A DNA stretch of 64,000 nucleotides from Apoda limacodes (GCA_946406115.1 OX291562.1:11500001-11564000), one strand, 5' to 3'. Counted from the stretch's first letter, positions 1 through 11,510 are shown. Notes: generated by a model from the letters alone, not told the origin. A program made the numbers and translations.

Positions 1-1400
1 ACCATACCTAATTCACGAAGCTGCGTAACTATGATAGGCAGTTAGCGCGCATTTTTCGTCGTTACATTTCCGATCTTTACGTGAAGTTCGCGTACGAAAA
101 TCGTCTTAGCTTGCTTATTAGGGTCTCAACGTGTGATTATTCCAATCTCGTTAACATATAATTTTATCGAATTAACTAAAAATGTTTTTATTTTCGGCTT
201 AAAATATGATCAGGTTTATCGAAGAATAATATAGTAACGTCATCCGCAAACAATATAATTTTATGCGAAACGGAGGATGTATCAGATATAACGAACTTCC
301 AAGGACACTACCTTGCGGTATGAATCCTAAGATATTTTTCTGTTTAGAGTTTACTTAATTTATTTCGCGATTTTTTTCATGCACAGTATGTTACGTCCAC
401 AAACTGTTTTCTTCCGCTCAAGTATGATGTAAACCTGTTTAGGGTGTATACCCGCGGATTCTAGTTTTTTCAACAATATCGGTTAGGTCACCCTAACATG
501 TGCTTTAGACATATCCATAAATACAACGATGGCGTAATTATTATCATTGAGTTCATCTAGTATGCTGTAGACACAATCAAATACAGCCGATACCGTTGAA
601 TGATTTTTTCGAAATTCATGTTGATTTAGGTTTATAATACAATATTCTTCTAGAAAACTGTATATTCGTTGGCATATTATTTTTTCGTATAACTGATGGT
701 AATTGATTATTATAGCTTTTTATGTTAGCTCTTTTTTGAAATAAAATCCTTATTTTATTTTTGCAATTTTTTTTATATAATATTAGATGGCTTGTGTATT
801 ATTTTGTATTTGATTTTTTCTTTGACTTTGTTCCACATTGTTTTGTACTTGTTTTGAGTTTTATTTACCCTTTTAATGTATATTTTTCTTTTTTTTACTT
901 ATGTAATAATATTTTTTAACATTCTGCTGTACCTTTTTGTGTATTATTTCGTTATTTTAATGTGTCATTAGGAATCGCAGCATGCGTTTATGGACGCAAC
1001 ATCTTTTAATTCCATTTGGTTTTTATGTGAGTGATAAGTGTAGATTTTTGTAGTGGAATAAATTTTATTAAGAATATTAAAAATGTGATTTGAAAAATAA
1101 TTGTAATTTTCATTGACTGTATTTTCTACTAATAGAATATCATTCTAATTCGTAGTATGCAAATGTTTCTATATTTCTGTCGCTAAAATTACGTTTGAAT
1201 TACTTGTATGACTTTTATTAATTGAGGGTGAATCAATCTTTATTTTTACAATAAGACTGCTGTGATCAGAAAATTGCTTATGATCTTCATAAGCATCGAT
1301 ACCTACTAAACTTTTAATTATTATTTGGTTGAAGCAAGATGAACTACCATTTGCTAAGCGAGTGAGAGTTAAAATTAAATATTTGAATAAAATCAAATTA
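1..1400 (-). mobile_element. LINE S, copy 1 (degenerate Jockey/CR1-like retrotransposon)
   Basis: This is a minus-strand non-LTR remnant that runs off the left edge. Positions about 200-680 encode broken reverse transcriptase pieces: a FADD catalytic box near 240-270, a PQG-type segment, and an FDCVYSILDEL-like stretch with DMSKA. Positions 1169-1396 read as the end of the APE endonuclease (SDHSSLIVKI). The same sequence recurs at 59400-61388 with a few percent mismatches. Relative to that copy this one lacks about 300 bp near 770 and about 180 bp near 150. It lies in the last intron of the upstream transporter gene. It is dead: no long frame survives. Confidence 0.8.
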
Positions 1401-1625
1401 TTGTAAAAGAGAATTAAATTGTTGAGTATTTTTATTATTTATCGTTAATTTTTATTTATTTTCCCTTAAATAAAAAACATTACCTTTTTAATATGTTTTA
1501 AAAATTAATTGTTTTCTTCACCAGATATCGAGATTTACGACAAATTCAACTTATTCCAATAGTTTGTTTAAAATTATGCTGTTTTTTAAAAGTTTAAGCA
1601 CTAAGCAGCTAAGCTTCTTGTTTAA

Positions 1626-1951
1626 GGCGCAAATAATACCTTAATTTCCTATTATTACAAAATACATTTTTCAAAAACGTTACAAACCAATTATTTAGAA
1701 CTCGTTTTTAAGTTATTTTAAAACGTGATAGATCGTTCCTAGTCCTGGTCCTGGTTCCTGGTCCTATAAGTGTTTTTAGCAGAAACGCTGCCTACAACTC
1801 ACACTTATATTCTAGTTACAATATATAATGTTCTAAAAATAGTTAATAACTAGCTCTAAATAATTGGTTTTTAACATTTTTGAATAGTTTTCTGTAAAAA
1901 GAGAAACTAAAGAATATCTTTTGGCAGCGCTAGTTAGGCAGTCACTGCGCC
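1626..1951. mobile_element. Palindromic MITE, copy 1, flanked by TTAA
   Basis: The two halves are long imperfect inverted repeats of about 150 bp. The ends read GGCGC...GCGCC and are flanked on each side by TTAA (1622-1625 and 1952-1955). A TTAA duplication is typical of piggyBac-type insertion. Related palindromes lie at 32527-32880 and 33308-33625. The right end is 76 bp before a transporter exon. There is no coding capacity. Confidence 0.75.
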
Positions 1952-2027
1952 TTAAAACTTTACCACTCTGTATATTTGTTAATTAAGGTTAATTTAGATT
2001 CTTGAAATAAAATTGTTTTTTTTTCAG

Positions 2028-2296
2028 GCCTAAACATAGTTCCTAATACTCTTCTTGGTGAGCTATTCAATCCAAATGTTCGAAGTACTGGGACAAGTTT
2101 GTGTATATCAACAGCAGCCTTGGCAGCAACCATAAAACTTTCATGTTTTGGGTACATAGTTGAAAACATTGGTATTCATGTAATATTTTGGGCATTTTCA
2201 CTTGTGAATGCCTTTGCATTTATTTTCACTGTGTTTGTAGTGCCTGAGACTAAAGGAATGTCTTTAGCCGAAATTATAGTAAAATTGTCGAATTAA
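2028..2296 (+). CDS. Upstream Tret1-like sugar transporter, last exon (partial gene)
   Basis: This exon encodes the C-terminal 89 residues of an MFS sugar transporter (facilitated trehalose transporter family), a plasma-membrane protein with 12 membrane segments. The frame opens with the TM10-11 motif PNTLLGELFNPNVRSTG, which matches the family pattern PxxLxGE(L/I)xPxxxRxxG. Two hydrophobic segments follow (TM11 and TM12), then VPETKGMSL, the family signature after TM12, and a TAA stop. The acceptor is TTTTTTTTCAG|G and entry is in phase 1. That is exactly the phase of the donor at 57680 in the downstream paralogue, so the two genes share this intron position. The rest of the gene lies left of the window. 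The exon looks intact, with no sign of decay. Confidence 0.9.
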
Positions 2297-2382
2297 ATAA
2301 ATATAGGACTAATTACTACATTGATGTAAGAAAATCTGGAATTTTGTGTAAAAAAAGTGTATTTATGTTTTTTTGTGTAGGT

Positions 2383-2388
2383 AATAAA
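2383..2388 (+). other. Polyadenylation signal AATAAA of the upstream transporter
   Basis: AATAAA lies 87 bp after the stop codon and is followed by a T-rich stretch suitable as a downstream element. Another AATAAA overlaps the stop codon at 2296-2301 but is too close to be the likely signal. Confidence 0.5.
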
Positions 2389-2707
2389 ATCATTTTGCTT
2401 TTTTTTATTTCTATCGCGTTAATTAAATTGCTTTTATTTATAAAACAGGGTGTTTTACACGTATATTGGTAGTATAATGTCTTTTATTAATACATCGGTA
2501 AATAGAAATCAGTCAAAAGCATGTTAAGACACTCCAAAAGTCAAATATTTCAACACATAATAATAAAAAAAAAACTGACACTATTTGATGTTTTAAATAT
2601 AAGCTTTCTTATGAAATGTTCATGCTTGACACTTTATGTAAAATACTCCTAGACTTCAAATATATTTTTTCTCCGTAAAGCCATACTGTTTACTACTGAA
2701 CAACGTA

Positions 2708-3262
2708 TCTATACTAATATTATAAAGAGAAAGGATTTGATTGTTTGTTTGTTTGTACTGAATAGGCTCCGAAAGTACTGGACCGATTTGAAAAATTCTT
2801 TTACCTTTAGAAGCCGACATTATCCCTGATGAACATAGGCTACTTTTTACCGCTGAAAAATGCTTCATTCCTACAGGAAAACGGGTAATAGGACAACTGG
2901 TAGTAAGAATTATCCTTCCGTACTTATCTTTTGCAGCACGTAGCAGTTTAGTAGTTGACATAACGACAGCAGCGCCACCTACCGGGTCCAATTATATTTT
3001 TAAACCATCCAGGAAACCATCGAAATACCCATTTAAAATTTCAACCCAACCGGTTCGGCGCTGCTGTCGTTATGTCAACTACTAAACTGCTTCACCGATT
3101 GGGATTAAATTTTGTATGTGTATTTCCATAGTTTCACAGACACGAATGTATTATGCCATTAAAGGGGAAAGATTTGATTGTTTGTCTTTTTCCTATAATT
3201 GAGGAGTTGGCGTAAGAACCTATGCCGATAACGTAATTTAGGGCGGGCAAAGCCGCTGGCTG
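2708..3262 (+). mobile_element. Helitron-like non-autonomous element (copy a)
   Basis: It starts with A|TCTATACTAATATTATAAA and ends near GCGGGCAAAGCCGCTGGC, as in the full-length copy at 11111-11510, but the terminal CTAG is lost. The internal 2943-3055 segment runs in the opposite orientation to the matching part of the copy at 56675-57098. It lies about 400 bp downstream of the transporter stop codon. Confidence 0.7.
2942..3091. repeat. Perfect 35-bp inverted repeat around an inverted segment
   Basis: Arms at 2942-2976 and 3057-3091 are exact reverse complements, with an 80-bp loop. The core of the arm reads AGTTGACATAACGACAGCAG. They lie inside Helitron-like copy a and flank its inverted centre. 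Confidence 0.9.
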
Positions 3263-3720
3263 AATCTCAAATAATTTGTTATACGATCCAAATATACGTT
3301 ACAAAGGGTGGTCCGAACCACCACGTCTCCTACCAAAATTGGTTACTAAAACTAGGCCACACGTAGGCCTTAAGAAAAATTAGGTCGTACTTAAGGTTTT
3401 TTGGCATCAGATGTTCTTGATCACTTTGTGTAAAATGGGGTGTAGTGAGTTTGTGTATTTGAGTGTTTTGTGTTTCTGTGAATCACTGACTTATCCACTT
3501 TATATATAATAAGCTCTAAAAACGTGGCAGCCGCGCCGAAGTATTCTGACTGACTGGCGCGCGCACACGCATCAAGTAAGCTACGATCCTATTACGCCGG
3601 TCCAAACATTCTTTTCAGAACAGACTCCCTCACAGTGGCTAGCGATGCGATAGTAGAGAGGGGACCGGACGTGTGCATAGTTTTTAACAATTCCTCAGAT
3701 ATACACAACGTAACGTAACG
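3263..3720. other. No gene seen
   Basis: This stretch has mixed composition, with a GC-richer patch near 3520-3670 (GGCGCGCGCAC). No reading frame or recognised repeat boundary was found. It may include the 5' part of the LINE fragment that follows. Confidence 0.4.
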
Positions 3721-4640
3721 TATTAACGAATGTTAATATCATTTTCAAATTATTTAAAAAACTTAAACGTTTTTATGAACAAAGCGAATTCCAGTAGGCA
3801 AAAAACAACTCGAAAGCTACCTGAAAAGTCATTAAAAATATTGTTCAGCCTAGTTTCTCTAAAAACCCTGCAAGTGAGTTATTAAATATTGAATTTGATA
3901 AAATTACATCCGTTAATAAAATAAATAAATATTTTCAAATATTGGCCAAAAATTAGCCCAAAATATTGGCCACAGCCTGCAGAATGGACCACAACCTCCG
4001 CATGAGACGATTATAAGAAACACTATGGTACTAATGCCAACAGACAAAAGCGAGGTTGAGCAGATCATACGTGGCCTACGGACAGATGTACTGTACTGTT
4101 GGGTGGGACTTAATCCCATCAAAACTGCTTTAAGAGTACGCTACTGTTCTAGTACCAGTTATCACTTACATCTGTAACATCTCCATATCAAATGGAGTTT
4201 TGACGTGACAACGTCTTATAAATTGGTTTGCCGGGTGACACTTCAAGAAACTGCGTTACGCTCCGCTCACGTTATGCGCTCACAATGAGAGCGAGTGAGA
4301 GGCACGCGCCCGCCTAAGAGCGAGAGAGACAGACATAAAATCATTGTCACGTAAAACTTTCGCCCGTATACCGACTTTACAGGCAACCAGTTTTTTTCCT
4401 AAAGTTTTTAAAAGAGCCATTGTTCATCCAATCTTCGAGAGTGGGGTTACAGACAGGATAAGTAATTATAGACCAATATCTATATCACTAGCATTGTCGA
4501 AAATTCTAAAGAAGCCTTTAAATATTTTTTTTGCTGGAGAGATTACATAAATAAGCATAGAATTGTATTTTAATGTTATCCACACATAAACTGTAAGACT
4601 AAGACCATGTATGTATTGTAATGGAATAAAATAAACGTTA
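3721..4640 (+). mobile_element. LINE fragment VII (CR1/Jockey-like reverse transcriptase, broken)
   Basis: Plus-strand translation in shifting frames gives the region just before and into the reverse transcriptase fingers. It shows a segment with INKYFANIGPKLAQNIG, then GWDLIPSKLL (family: GWDGIPNKLLK), then CNISISNGV. After an insertion it resumes with FPKVFKRAIVHPIFESG and NYRPISISLALSKIL. The palm with the YADD box is missing, and the sequence passes directly into a 3'-UTR-like stretch ending with AATAAAATAAACG near 4630. This suggests an internal deletion. Frameshifts make it non-functional. Confidence 0.65.
4202..4388. mobile_element. Small insertion element within LINE VII
   Basis: A 187-bp GC-richer block interrupts the reverse transcriptase frame exactly between codons for ...SNGV and FPKVF.... 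AGTTTT occurs on both sides (4196-4201 and 4389-4394), as expected for a target duplication. The ends carry GACGTGACAA and, internally, TTGTCACGT in inverse orientation. The family is unknown to me. Confidence 0.6.
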
Positions 4641-5735
4641 TCTCTTTTCTTAAATGTCGACTGTTTAGCTAAATACTTGGCTAAAATGTCATTACATGAT
4701 TAGAATTGCACGGCTCAATGGAAGCAGGTTGATAAGCCAAATGCTTGGTCATCGTAGGATTTGTGTCTTGGCCTTTTATAATTATACCTGTATTTTTAGG
4801 TATAATTATTTAAGTTAGTACCTCTCTAATAACAGTTATTGCTATTGCTAGACATATGGCATAGGCTGCAAAGTAAAATTAAATTAATTCATTTATCATG
4901 ATAATTGATTTTGAGTGCGCTTTTATAACGCACTTTTAGTTACATCAAGTATTGAAAAGAAGTTTATTTTAATATTTTATTAAAATTCTTATTATTTTAA
5001 CATAACTGGCATTTGGCATACAATTATATAAAACCGGTTGTTCTAGCCCTACCGGATTCTGATGAAACACGTATTAAATGGTAGCACATACCTAAGTAAA
5101 AGGGTACAAGTCGAAATTTTGTGATTTTAAATAATATAGACAGTTTTAAACAGAAAAAACATAAAAGGATGTATCAAGTAAAGTTGTACGTGCTCTGATA
5201 GGAAATTAATATTGAAAATCTCAAGGCATAACATTTCACAAGTAATCAAATAAAATCAAAAACTTGATTTTAATTTCTTAAAAAAAATGAGGTTACTCCG
5301 CAAGTAACAGTAAAATAGCACGAGAATAAACAATGTTAATAATACGCATTAAAATTGGTTTTTACATAAAATAATAGTACCTACCCACATCTTGGGAACT
5401 AGATTTGTTCATTCTCATTCAAACTACATTCCCATTACATGACCCAAGATGCCATGTGTGTCTTGTTTAACCGTTTAGTATTTATTTTTCTTATTTATGT
5501 CTATTATCAGTATATTTTTTTCTTTTTATAATTGTGTGAATAGTGCCGCTAAATTTTGCTACATACCTCCGTGATAAAATTAATTTAGGTGGCCAATATT
5601 GCAAACTCACTCGAAACTTTATAATTTGATGTTTCTGTTTTTAATTAAATTTTTGTAAAAATTTTAGTATTCCATACAGTTTTAGTATTACATTGAAAAG
5701 GTAGCAGTTAATGTAGGTAATTATTTATATACTAG
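4641..5735. other. No gene seen
   Basis: AT-rich sequence with no coding frame above background, no clear inverted repeats and no recognised family. Confidence 0.4.
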
Positions 5736-6297
5736 CGGTCCCGGCGAACGTTGGTTTTTACCTGAAGTGCCCGAGTCCGGCGTGCACTTGACAGATCGAG
5801 ATAAAAACTATCCTATCTTTTAAGTTGGATCAAATAACAGAGAGCTGACCTGGAGAACGTTGTTTCTCTTTTTTAAAACTGGCGCGCCTCCTATTTTGAA
5901 AGGGTATTGTTGTATTATTATTCACGAAAAACAGAATTAAACTTCGTTTGTATAAAGTATAGAGGTTAATATCCTCTCAAATATTTGAAATTTTAATGAA
6001 AAACGATATAAGTCGAAATTTCGTGATTTTGAATTTTAGATTAACATATATATACAGATAGACATAACATATATAGATAGACACTTTCAATCGGAAAAAA
6101 ACCTTTATACATTGTATAAGGTTTTTTGAATAAATAGAAAAGTTGATGGTGCAAAAAGGGTTTTACGCGACTACTTTTATAAGACTTCTATGGATTCAAC
6201 GTTAACTGAATAGATATTTTATTCGACGAACATGTGTATACAATATTACTTAAAGCACAAGTTTAAATATCTGGCCAGGTTTTAAAGCATCTAGAAC
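5736..6297. other. Degraded repeat edge, otherwise nothing seen
   Basis: CTAGCGGTCCCGGCGAACGT at 5733-5752 resembles the edge of common lepidopteran interspersed repeats (CTAGCGGCCC...). A stretch near 6005-6040 weakly repeats 5105-5140 (AAGTCGAAATTT). No gene was found. Confidence 0.35.
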
Positions 6298-6492
6298 CTA
6301 ATCTTTGTTTAAGGCAATCTTCTTTCCTACCTCTGATACCGAAAATTCAAAAACTCCGTGACCCTTAAGAAAACTAGCACAAAGTACCATCGGGTTTTTT
6401 TTTATCATGTCTTTACAAAGTACCTTAAAATTGTCAATTCCCTCTTTATAGTCTATAACCCTTTTGTATACATGAAATATATCGGTAGTCAA
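6298..6492 (-). other. Unassigned short open frame
   Basis: A 64-codon minus-strand frame has protein-like composition (mixed K, D, E, F and V, with CKDMIKKNPMVLCASFLKGH in the middle). It has no low-complexity character and no match I can name. Upstream codons beyond the ATG stay open for only a few residues. It lies just 3' of LINE I on the same strand but does not resemble a LINE thumb domain. It could be chance or a decayed fragment of an unknown gene. Confidence 0.2.
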
Positions 6493-6677
6493 AGTTAAAG
6501 TTATAGCAGCGGGGCAGACGGGTCATAATAGCATTTGCGTCATAGTTTGTACGATGGTGAGGGACACTAAATAAACGAGTATTCCTGGTACGGGTCCCAG
6601 GGACACACAATCTTATGGTACTTAATAGATTAGGACTATCGATTTTCCCTAGTCATCAAATAAACACATGTCAACCA

Positions 6678-8335
6678 TCACACACACACAGTCGTGTTGT
6701 ATGTCTTAAAGTTAAGGTGTTTCACTAATCGTTTCTGGACAGTCTCTAATCTACTGATGTATTTATCATATTGTTGTGACCAGATTGAGCAGTAATTTAA
6801 CGTGATGCGCGTATATGCATAATATAAACATTTTAGGCTATTTATATTTTTAAAAGGTTTACATGTGCGCATAACAAAACCAAGGTTACAAAAAGCTTTG
6901 CAAACGATTTCGTCAATGTGATGAGAAAAAAGCATCTTTGAGTCTAAGAGAGTTTGAAATGCCAAGGTCTTTAACCAAGTCTACCCTTTCTATGAGTTTG
7001 TTATCGAAATTGTAATCCTATTCAATAGAATAGGATTTTTGCAATGGCTAAAACTAATGCATTGACACTTTTTAAATTTACGGAAATATTATTGCGCGCA
7101 TATTAAGCAAATAGTGAGTTAAGGTTTCGTTGTATCAGCTCACAATCCTCATGAGATCGTATTTTGAAATATATTTTTTTATCATCCGCATATAGTAAAT
7201 GGTGTGCATATTTAATGCTATCGTTAATGTCATATAAGTAAGCGTTGTAAAAAAGGGGACCAAGATTGGATCCTTGTGGAACACCAGAAGGAATTTTGAT
7301 AAAATCAGACTTAAAGCCTGCTACCACAACTGCCTGAGATCGATTCGTTAAGTAGGAACTAATCCATCTAAGTAAGTCGCCCTGAATTCCTAACTTTTCT
7401 AGTTTAGCGAGAAGGATCATATGATCCACACGATCAAACGCCTTTTCAAAGTCTGTGTAAATCACATCTACTTGACCAGTACTCTCCATTTCACATGAGA
7501 TATAATCACAGAAAATGGCGAGATTCAAAGTAGTTGATCGACCCTTAAAAAATCCGTGTTGATTCTGTGAAATGCTTTGTGATATAAGGGGATAAATATT
7601 GTTATAAATAATAATTTCAAATATTTTACTAATTATAATAAGAATAGAAATAGGACGGTAATTTACTATAAGCGATTTTGATCCCTTTTTGTGCATGGGT
7701 ATAATGTGTGCCTTTTTCCATACTGACGGGAAAGTGCACTCGCGTAATGACTTTTGAAATATTATCGTGATCGGTTTAGCTAAATTTTTTTTACAGTTGG
7801 AAAGGAAAATTGCAGGTACACTATTACAACCGGGTCCTTTTGACTTATCTAATAATTGTAAAAGTTTGAGTACTACAGCTTCGGTTACGTCTACATGAGA
7901 TAAAACATTGTTACTAATATGATGAAAACTGGTTAAATTATTAATATCATGAGTGGTTGATGAGTAAGAGCTATTAAATACACTATAAAAAAAACTCATT
8001 GAACGCGGTACAAATGTTTTGCCCTTCTACAATTGTTTCATCTTTTAATGTAAATTGCTTCGGATATTGATTCCCACCACGTTTTGATTTAACTTATGAC
8101 CAGAACGTTTTAGGATTATGGGCAATAGTAGATTCAGTATTTGCCATATAGGTACGGAAGAATTGTTTCTGAATATTGTGTTGTCTGGTACGTAAAAGTG
8201 AAAATTCTGCATAATCACAAGGTTTGTTATATTTTTTCCATCGTTTATGGACCTTTGTTTTTTCACTTATTATTTTTAATAGGGAATGACTATACCAGGG
8301 GGGATATTTATTGTTACTTTGACTTTTGGTCATAG
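6678..8335 (-). pseudogene. LINE I reverse transcriptase
   Basis: The longest intact stretch is 298 codons (7999 down to 7103). It shows, in order, GPGCNSVPAIFL (fingers), FPSVWKKAHIIPMHKKG, VNYRPISILIIISKIFE, QHGFFKGRSTT, YTDFEKAFDRVDH, SGVPQGSNLGPLF and HLLYADDKKIYF. The YADD metal-binding pair is intact. The thumb continues in another frame at 6965-6678 (LGFVMRTCKPF, LNYCSIWSQQYDKYISRLE). Positions 8335-8000 hold the pre-RT linker with frameshifts. The enzyme would copy the element RNA at a nicked chromosomal target. This copy is inactive because the frame is broken at about 7100 and 8000. Confidence 0.85.
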
Positions 8336-8369
8336 GAACATACTTGTCTATACTTGATTATTTATGATC

Positions 8370-9190
8370 TTATAAAATTCGTCAACTGCATCCTCTACTG
8401 TTCCGCCGGAAAGAATTTTGGGCCAGTCTATTTTACTTAAACAAATATTTATCTGATTATAATCACATTTATAAAAATTTCGTCGTTCAGAAGGTGCTTC
8501 TTTGAGAGGAGTTATATGTAAGTCCGATATTTCAATTGTAATAAAGGGATGATGAGGATCTTCACGTAAAAGGTTGTCAGAACACCTACTGACATTCAGG
8601 GAAATGTTACAAAAAGTTAAGTCTAATGTTCGCTTATTTACGTAATGGACACTGTTGTACTCCAGTAAGCCCTCGAGAGCCGTAATTATTTATGAAACAA
8701 TAACTGTTTTCCTTCGTCCATTCCAAACATGGTAGGTTAAAATTTCCAACAACTAATATCGTGTCATTTGGACACTGCTCTGTGATCTGAGATACGACCA
8801 GTTTTACATGATTTAATTGCGGAGCCAAATCGCGAACCCCAGGTGGAATATAAACTAAGACAATATGCAGATCAGAGCTAGTGTGCTATGTCGTAGCAGG
8901 CAAGGTGACACAAATAAGCTCTATAGGTACATTTGAAAAGTCGTAACGTTCTATAGCAGCAAATTTATGGTGGATTCACATCATGACCCCTCCCCCTGTT
9001 TTTTACCAGTTTGAAGAAGATCGCGATCACGACGAAAAACATCATATCTTCTGTCGCACAAATCAGAATTTAAAATATCGTTTTGCAGCCACGTTTCGGA
9101 AAACAGAAGCATATCGTTATTACAGTTCAATATGCCATTAAATAAGTCTACACATTTTGTTCTAAGTCCACGTACATTTTGGTAATAAAA
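8370..9190 (-). pseudogene. LINE I APE-type endonuclease
   Basis: Minus-strand translation gives YYQNVRGLRTKC near 9180, then LLFSETWLQND (the Glu of the active site). VVGNFNLPCLEW follows near 8730 (family: GDFNxPxxxW; here D has become N). DPHHPFITIEI near 8560 matches the terminal D-H box. The frame is broken between 8820 and 9000 and again near 8640. This domain nicks target DNA for target-primed reverse transcription. It is clearly degenerate. Confidence 0.7.
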
Positions 9191-9782
9191 ATCTAACTTA
9201 TTTATTGTTTTAAGAATAGGGAACTTGAAAAATATACATTTTAAATAAGAATTACGAAATAATTTCTTCCGGTGCTTATTTTTTAAAGCGCTGCAGTTGC
9301 TTAAGTCATACTGTTTATGAAATACACTTATACTTATAAAAAGCTTAGTAAACTGTAATGTATAGAGAAAATAAAATTACATTCTATTATCAACCTAAAA
9401 GCAAAAAAAAAATCTGAATAACGAGTTTATATTTTTTGACCTCGTCCACCCAGCTTAGGAGTAAATTCGTGTGAATTCAAATACCGACTAAAGGCGTTTT
9501 TATAGTATTGATTCGGACAGATATTTTTATTTTCTAAGTTTGAGATCACAAAACACACATAACAATAAGCTGAGACTTCAAATAAAAAGTAATATCTGTT
9601 AATCAACTTATAATGTATTAGTGCCTTAGTTAAAAATCTTATAAAGTTTATAATTTTTTGAACGGGTAAGTATTAAAATAGGAAATGCACAATAGGCCAA
9701 GTTAAACAAAAGCGGAAAAAACTATACAAAACACTTGTTGTCCCTACTAAGTCATAAAAATTTATTAAGAACATCCAAATTA

Positions 9783-10810
9783 CTGACGTGTATTAATTCT
9801 GTAGTCTCAGATTTCCGCATATATAGGTACGCGTCCGTTACGTACCCATACAAATTTATATTGTAAATCATGTCCCCGTTTTCGAGCTGCGGCGTGAAGG
9901 TTCTCAGGCGACAAATTCTCAATAACATACACCGCTGTTTTTTTTTCTGTTCCGATCCCTAAGTCACTCCTATTCAATTTATCCTGCGCGTTGTCCTTGT
10001 TATGCTTTATTACTGCTGCCAATAATGGGTCCCTAGTTCGAGGGGATTTTTACTATAATAGAGCGTGGACTATTTGAGTTCATTTTAGCTATCCGAGAGC
10101 AATACAAAATATCGCTGTCATTAACAATGTATTTTACTGCGCGGCCAAGATGCTTTATTATGACTATAATGTTTTCTGTCTTATACTCAGGTACGCATTG
10201 AATTTCCAGATTAGACGCGCGAGATAGCTGGTCCAGTTGAGTGATGGTAGATGTGAGATTTGTCACCTCTGAACGAAGACTATCATTTTCCTTCCTTAGC
10301 GACGTGATCTTCTTTGGGCAAGCCCCGACATCTTTATTCAACCTATCGCACTTCTCGCTTAAAAAGTGCATGGAGTCTTTAAAACCGCTTAACTGCTCAT
10401 TTATTTCTTGCATCTTAGTGTTAATATTGCCATTTATTTCTACAACGCATTCTTTTATCGCATTACGCATTTCCTCGCGAAAAATATCCCGTAATTCCGA
10501 ACGTTTGACGTACTCGTTTTTGTGGATAGTCGTTGAAGGATGTGGTTCCGACCGGTTTTGCGTGTATTGTGTTTTTCGTCTAGTAGAATCCAATGTTATG
10601 TCCGCAAGAGTTAGTAGGAGTCGATGGGCGCATTGGAGCATTTGAGTTGTCTTTTTTTGGTTTTTTACTCAAACACTGCGGGCACAACCAGTCAGTTTTC
10701 GCGTCTTTCGGTCGTGTTCCAAGACATGGTAGGTGATAATTATCGTTACAGCGAGTGCATTTCAATGTATCACTGTTGACGATCTTTTTATTGCATGCTG
10801 CACAGTAATT
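9783..10810 (-). pseudogene. LINE I ORF1 protein: PHD finger, coiled coil, RNA-binding-like C-terminus
   Basis: The N-terminus (10810-10640) reads CAACNKK, then CTRCNDNYHLPC, then WLCPQCL. That is a complete C4HC3 pattern of a PHD finger. A charged, heptad-like coiled coil follows (EEMRNAIKECVVEINGNIN ... LRKENDSLRSEVTNLTSTI). Next comes ASNLEIQCVPE and a C-terminal segment with RSIIVKIPS, continued in another frame at 10022-9807 (AVYVIENLSPENLHAAARKR). Such ORF1 proteins coat the element RNA; PHD fingers occur in ORF1 of some CR1-group elements. At least two frame breaks (about 10640 and 10030) disable it. Confidence 0.75.
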
Positions 10811-10815
10811 TTTTT

Positions 10816-11110
10816 TTTTTATAATTTGTTTATAATTGCCAGTTGTATATTACTGCCGGTTAGATAAATGTATGTCTCACAAGTGCTTACGAAACTTGGG
10901 CAATGCTAGACAAAGAGAGCAATTATGGCGACTGTCTCTTATCGTAGAGGTGAGGTGGGTGGGTCCCCGCCGTCAAATATTTTACACGTCACTTGGTCAC
11001 TTTGCTCATTAAATTACTTATTACAAAATGAATCACGGCTCAATTTACACAAATATAGTCTCTGTTGCTATGGGCTTAGGTATTGATATACTGAGAAGGT
11101 TTGGTAAATA
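10816..11110. other. Short unassigned spacer
   Basis: It begins with a T-run (10809-10820) at the 5' end of LINE I and has no gene. Confidence 0.4.
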
Positions 11111-11510
11111 TCTATACTAATATTATAAATAGGAAAGGTTTGTGTGTAAAAACGTTTGTATTGATAGGCTCCAAAGCTACTGGACCGATTTGAAATTTTT
11201 TTTTACTATTAGAAGCCGACATTATCCCTGATAAACATAGGCTACTTTTTACCGCGAGAAAATGCTTCATTCTTACGGGAAAACGGGTAATAGGACAACG
11301 GATGGTAAGAATTGTCCTTCCGCACTTATCTTTTTCACATAACTTCTAAAGGGCTTGACAGATTGAGTTGGGTATTTTCACAGACACGAATGTATTATGC
11401 CATTACGGAGGAAATATTTGATTGTTTTTTTTTCTATAATTGAGGAGCTGCCGTAAGCACCTACGCCGAAAACGAAATTTAGCGCGGGCGAAGCCGCTGG
11501 CAGAAGCTAG
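11111..11510 (+). mobile_element. Helitron-like element, full-length 400-bp copy (copy b)
   Basis: It begins TC (A|TCTATACTAATATTATAAAT) and ends CTAG|T, with a GC-rich hairpin-like GCGGGCGAAGCCGC about 12 bp before the end. TC start, CTRR end, a 3' hairpin and insertion between A and T are Helitron hallmarks. There is no coding capacity. It lacks the central segment seen in copies at 2708 and 56675. Confidence 0.75.

Larger units (their letters stand above)
6670..10815 (-). mobile_element. LINE I: nearly complete CR1/Jockey-like retrotransposon with PHD-finger ORF1
   Basis: In minus-strand order, 10810 to 9783 carries ORF1, 9190 to 8370 an APE endonuclease, and 8335 to 6678 a reverse transcriptase with thumb. 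The 3' end abuts a short (TG)n tract (6679-6690 read on the minus strand). At about 4.1 kb the length is close to that of a full element. Several frameshifts and stops break both ORFs. All main catalytic boxes can still be seen, so the insertion is moderately old. Confidence 0.8.

Noticed and set aside
10241..10645. Plus-strand frame of 134 codons
   Set aside because: It lies opposite the clearer ORF1 coiled coil of LINE I on the minus strand.
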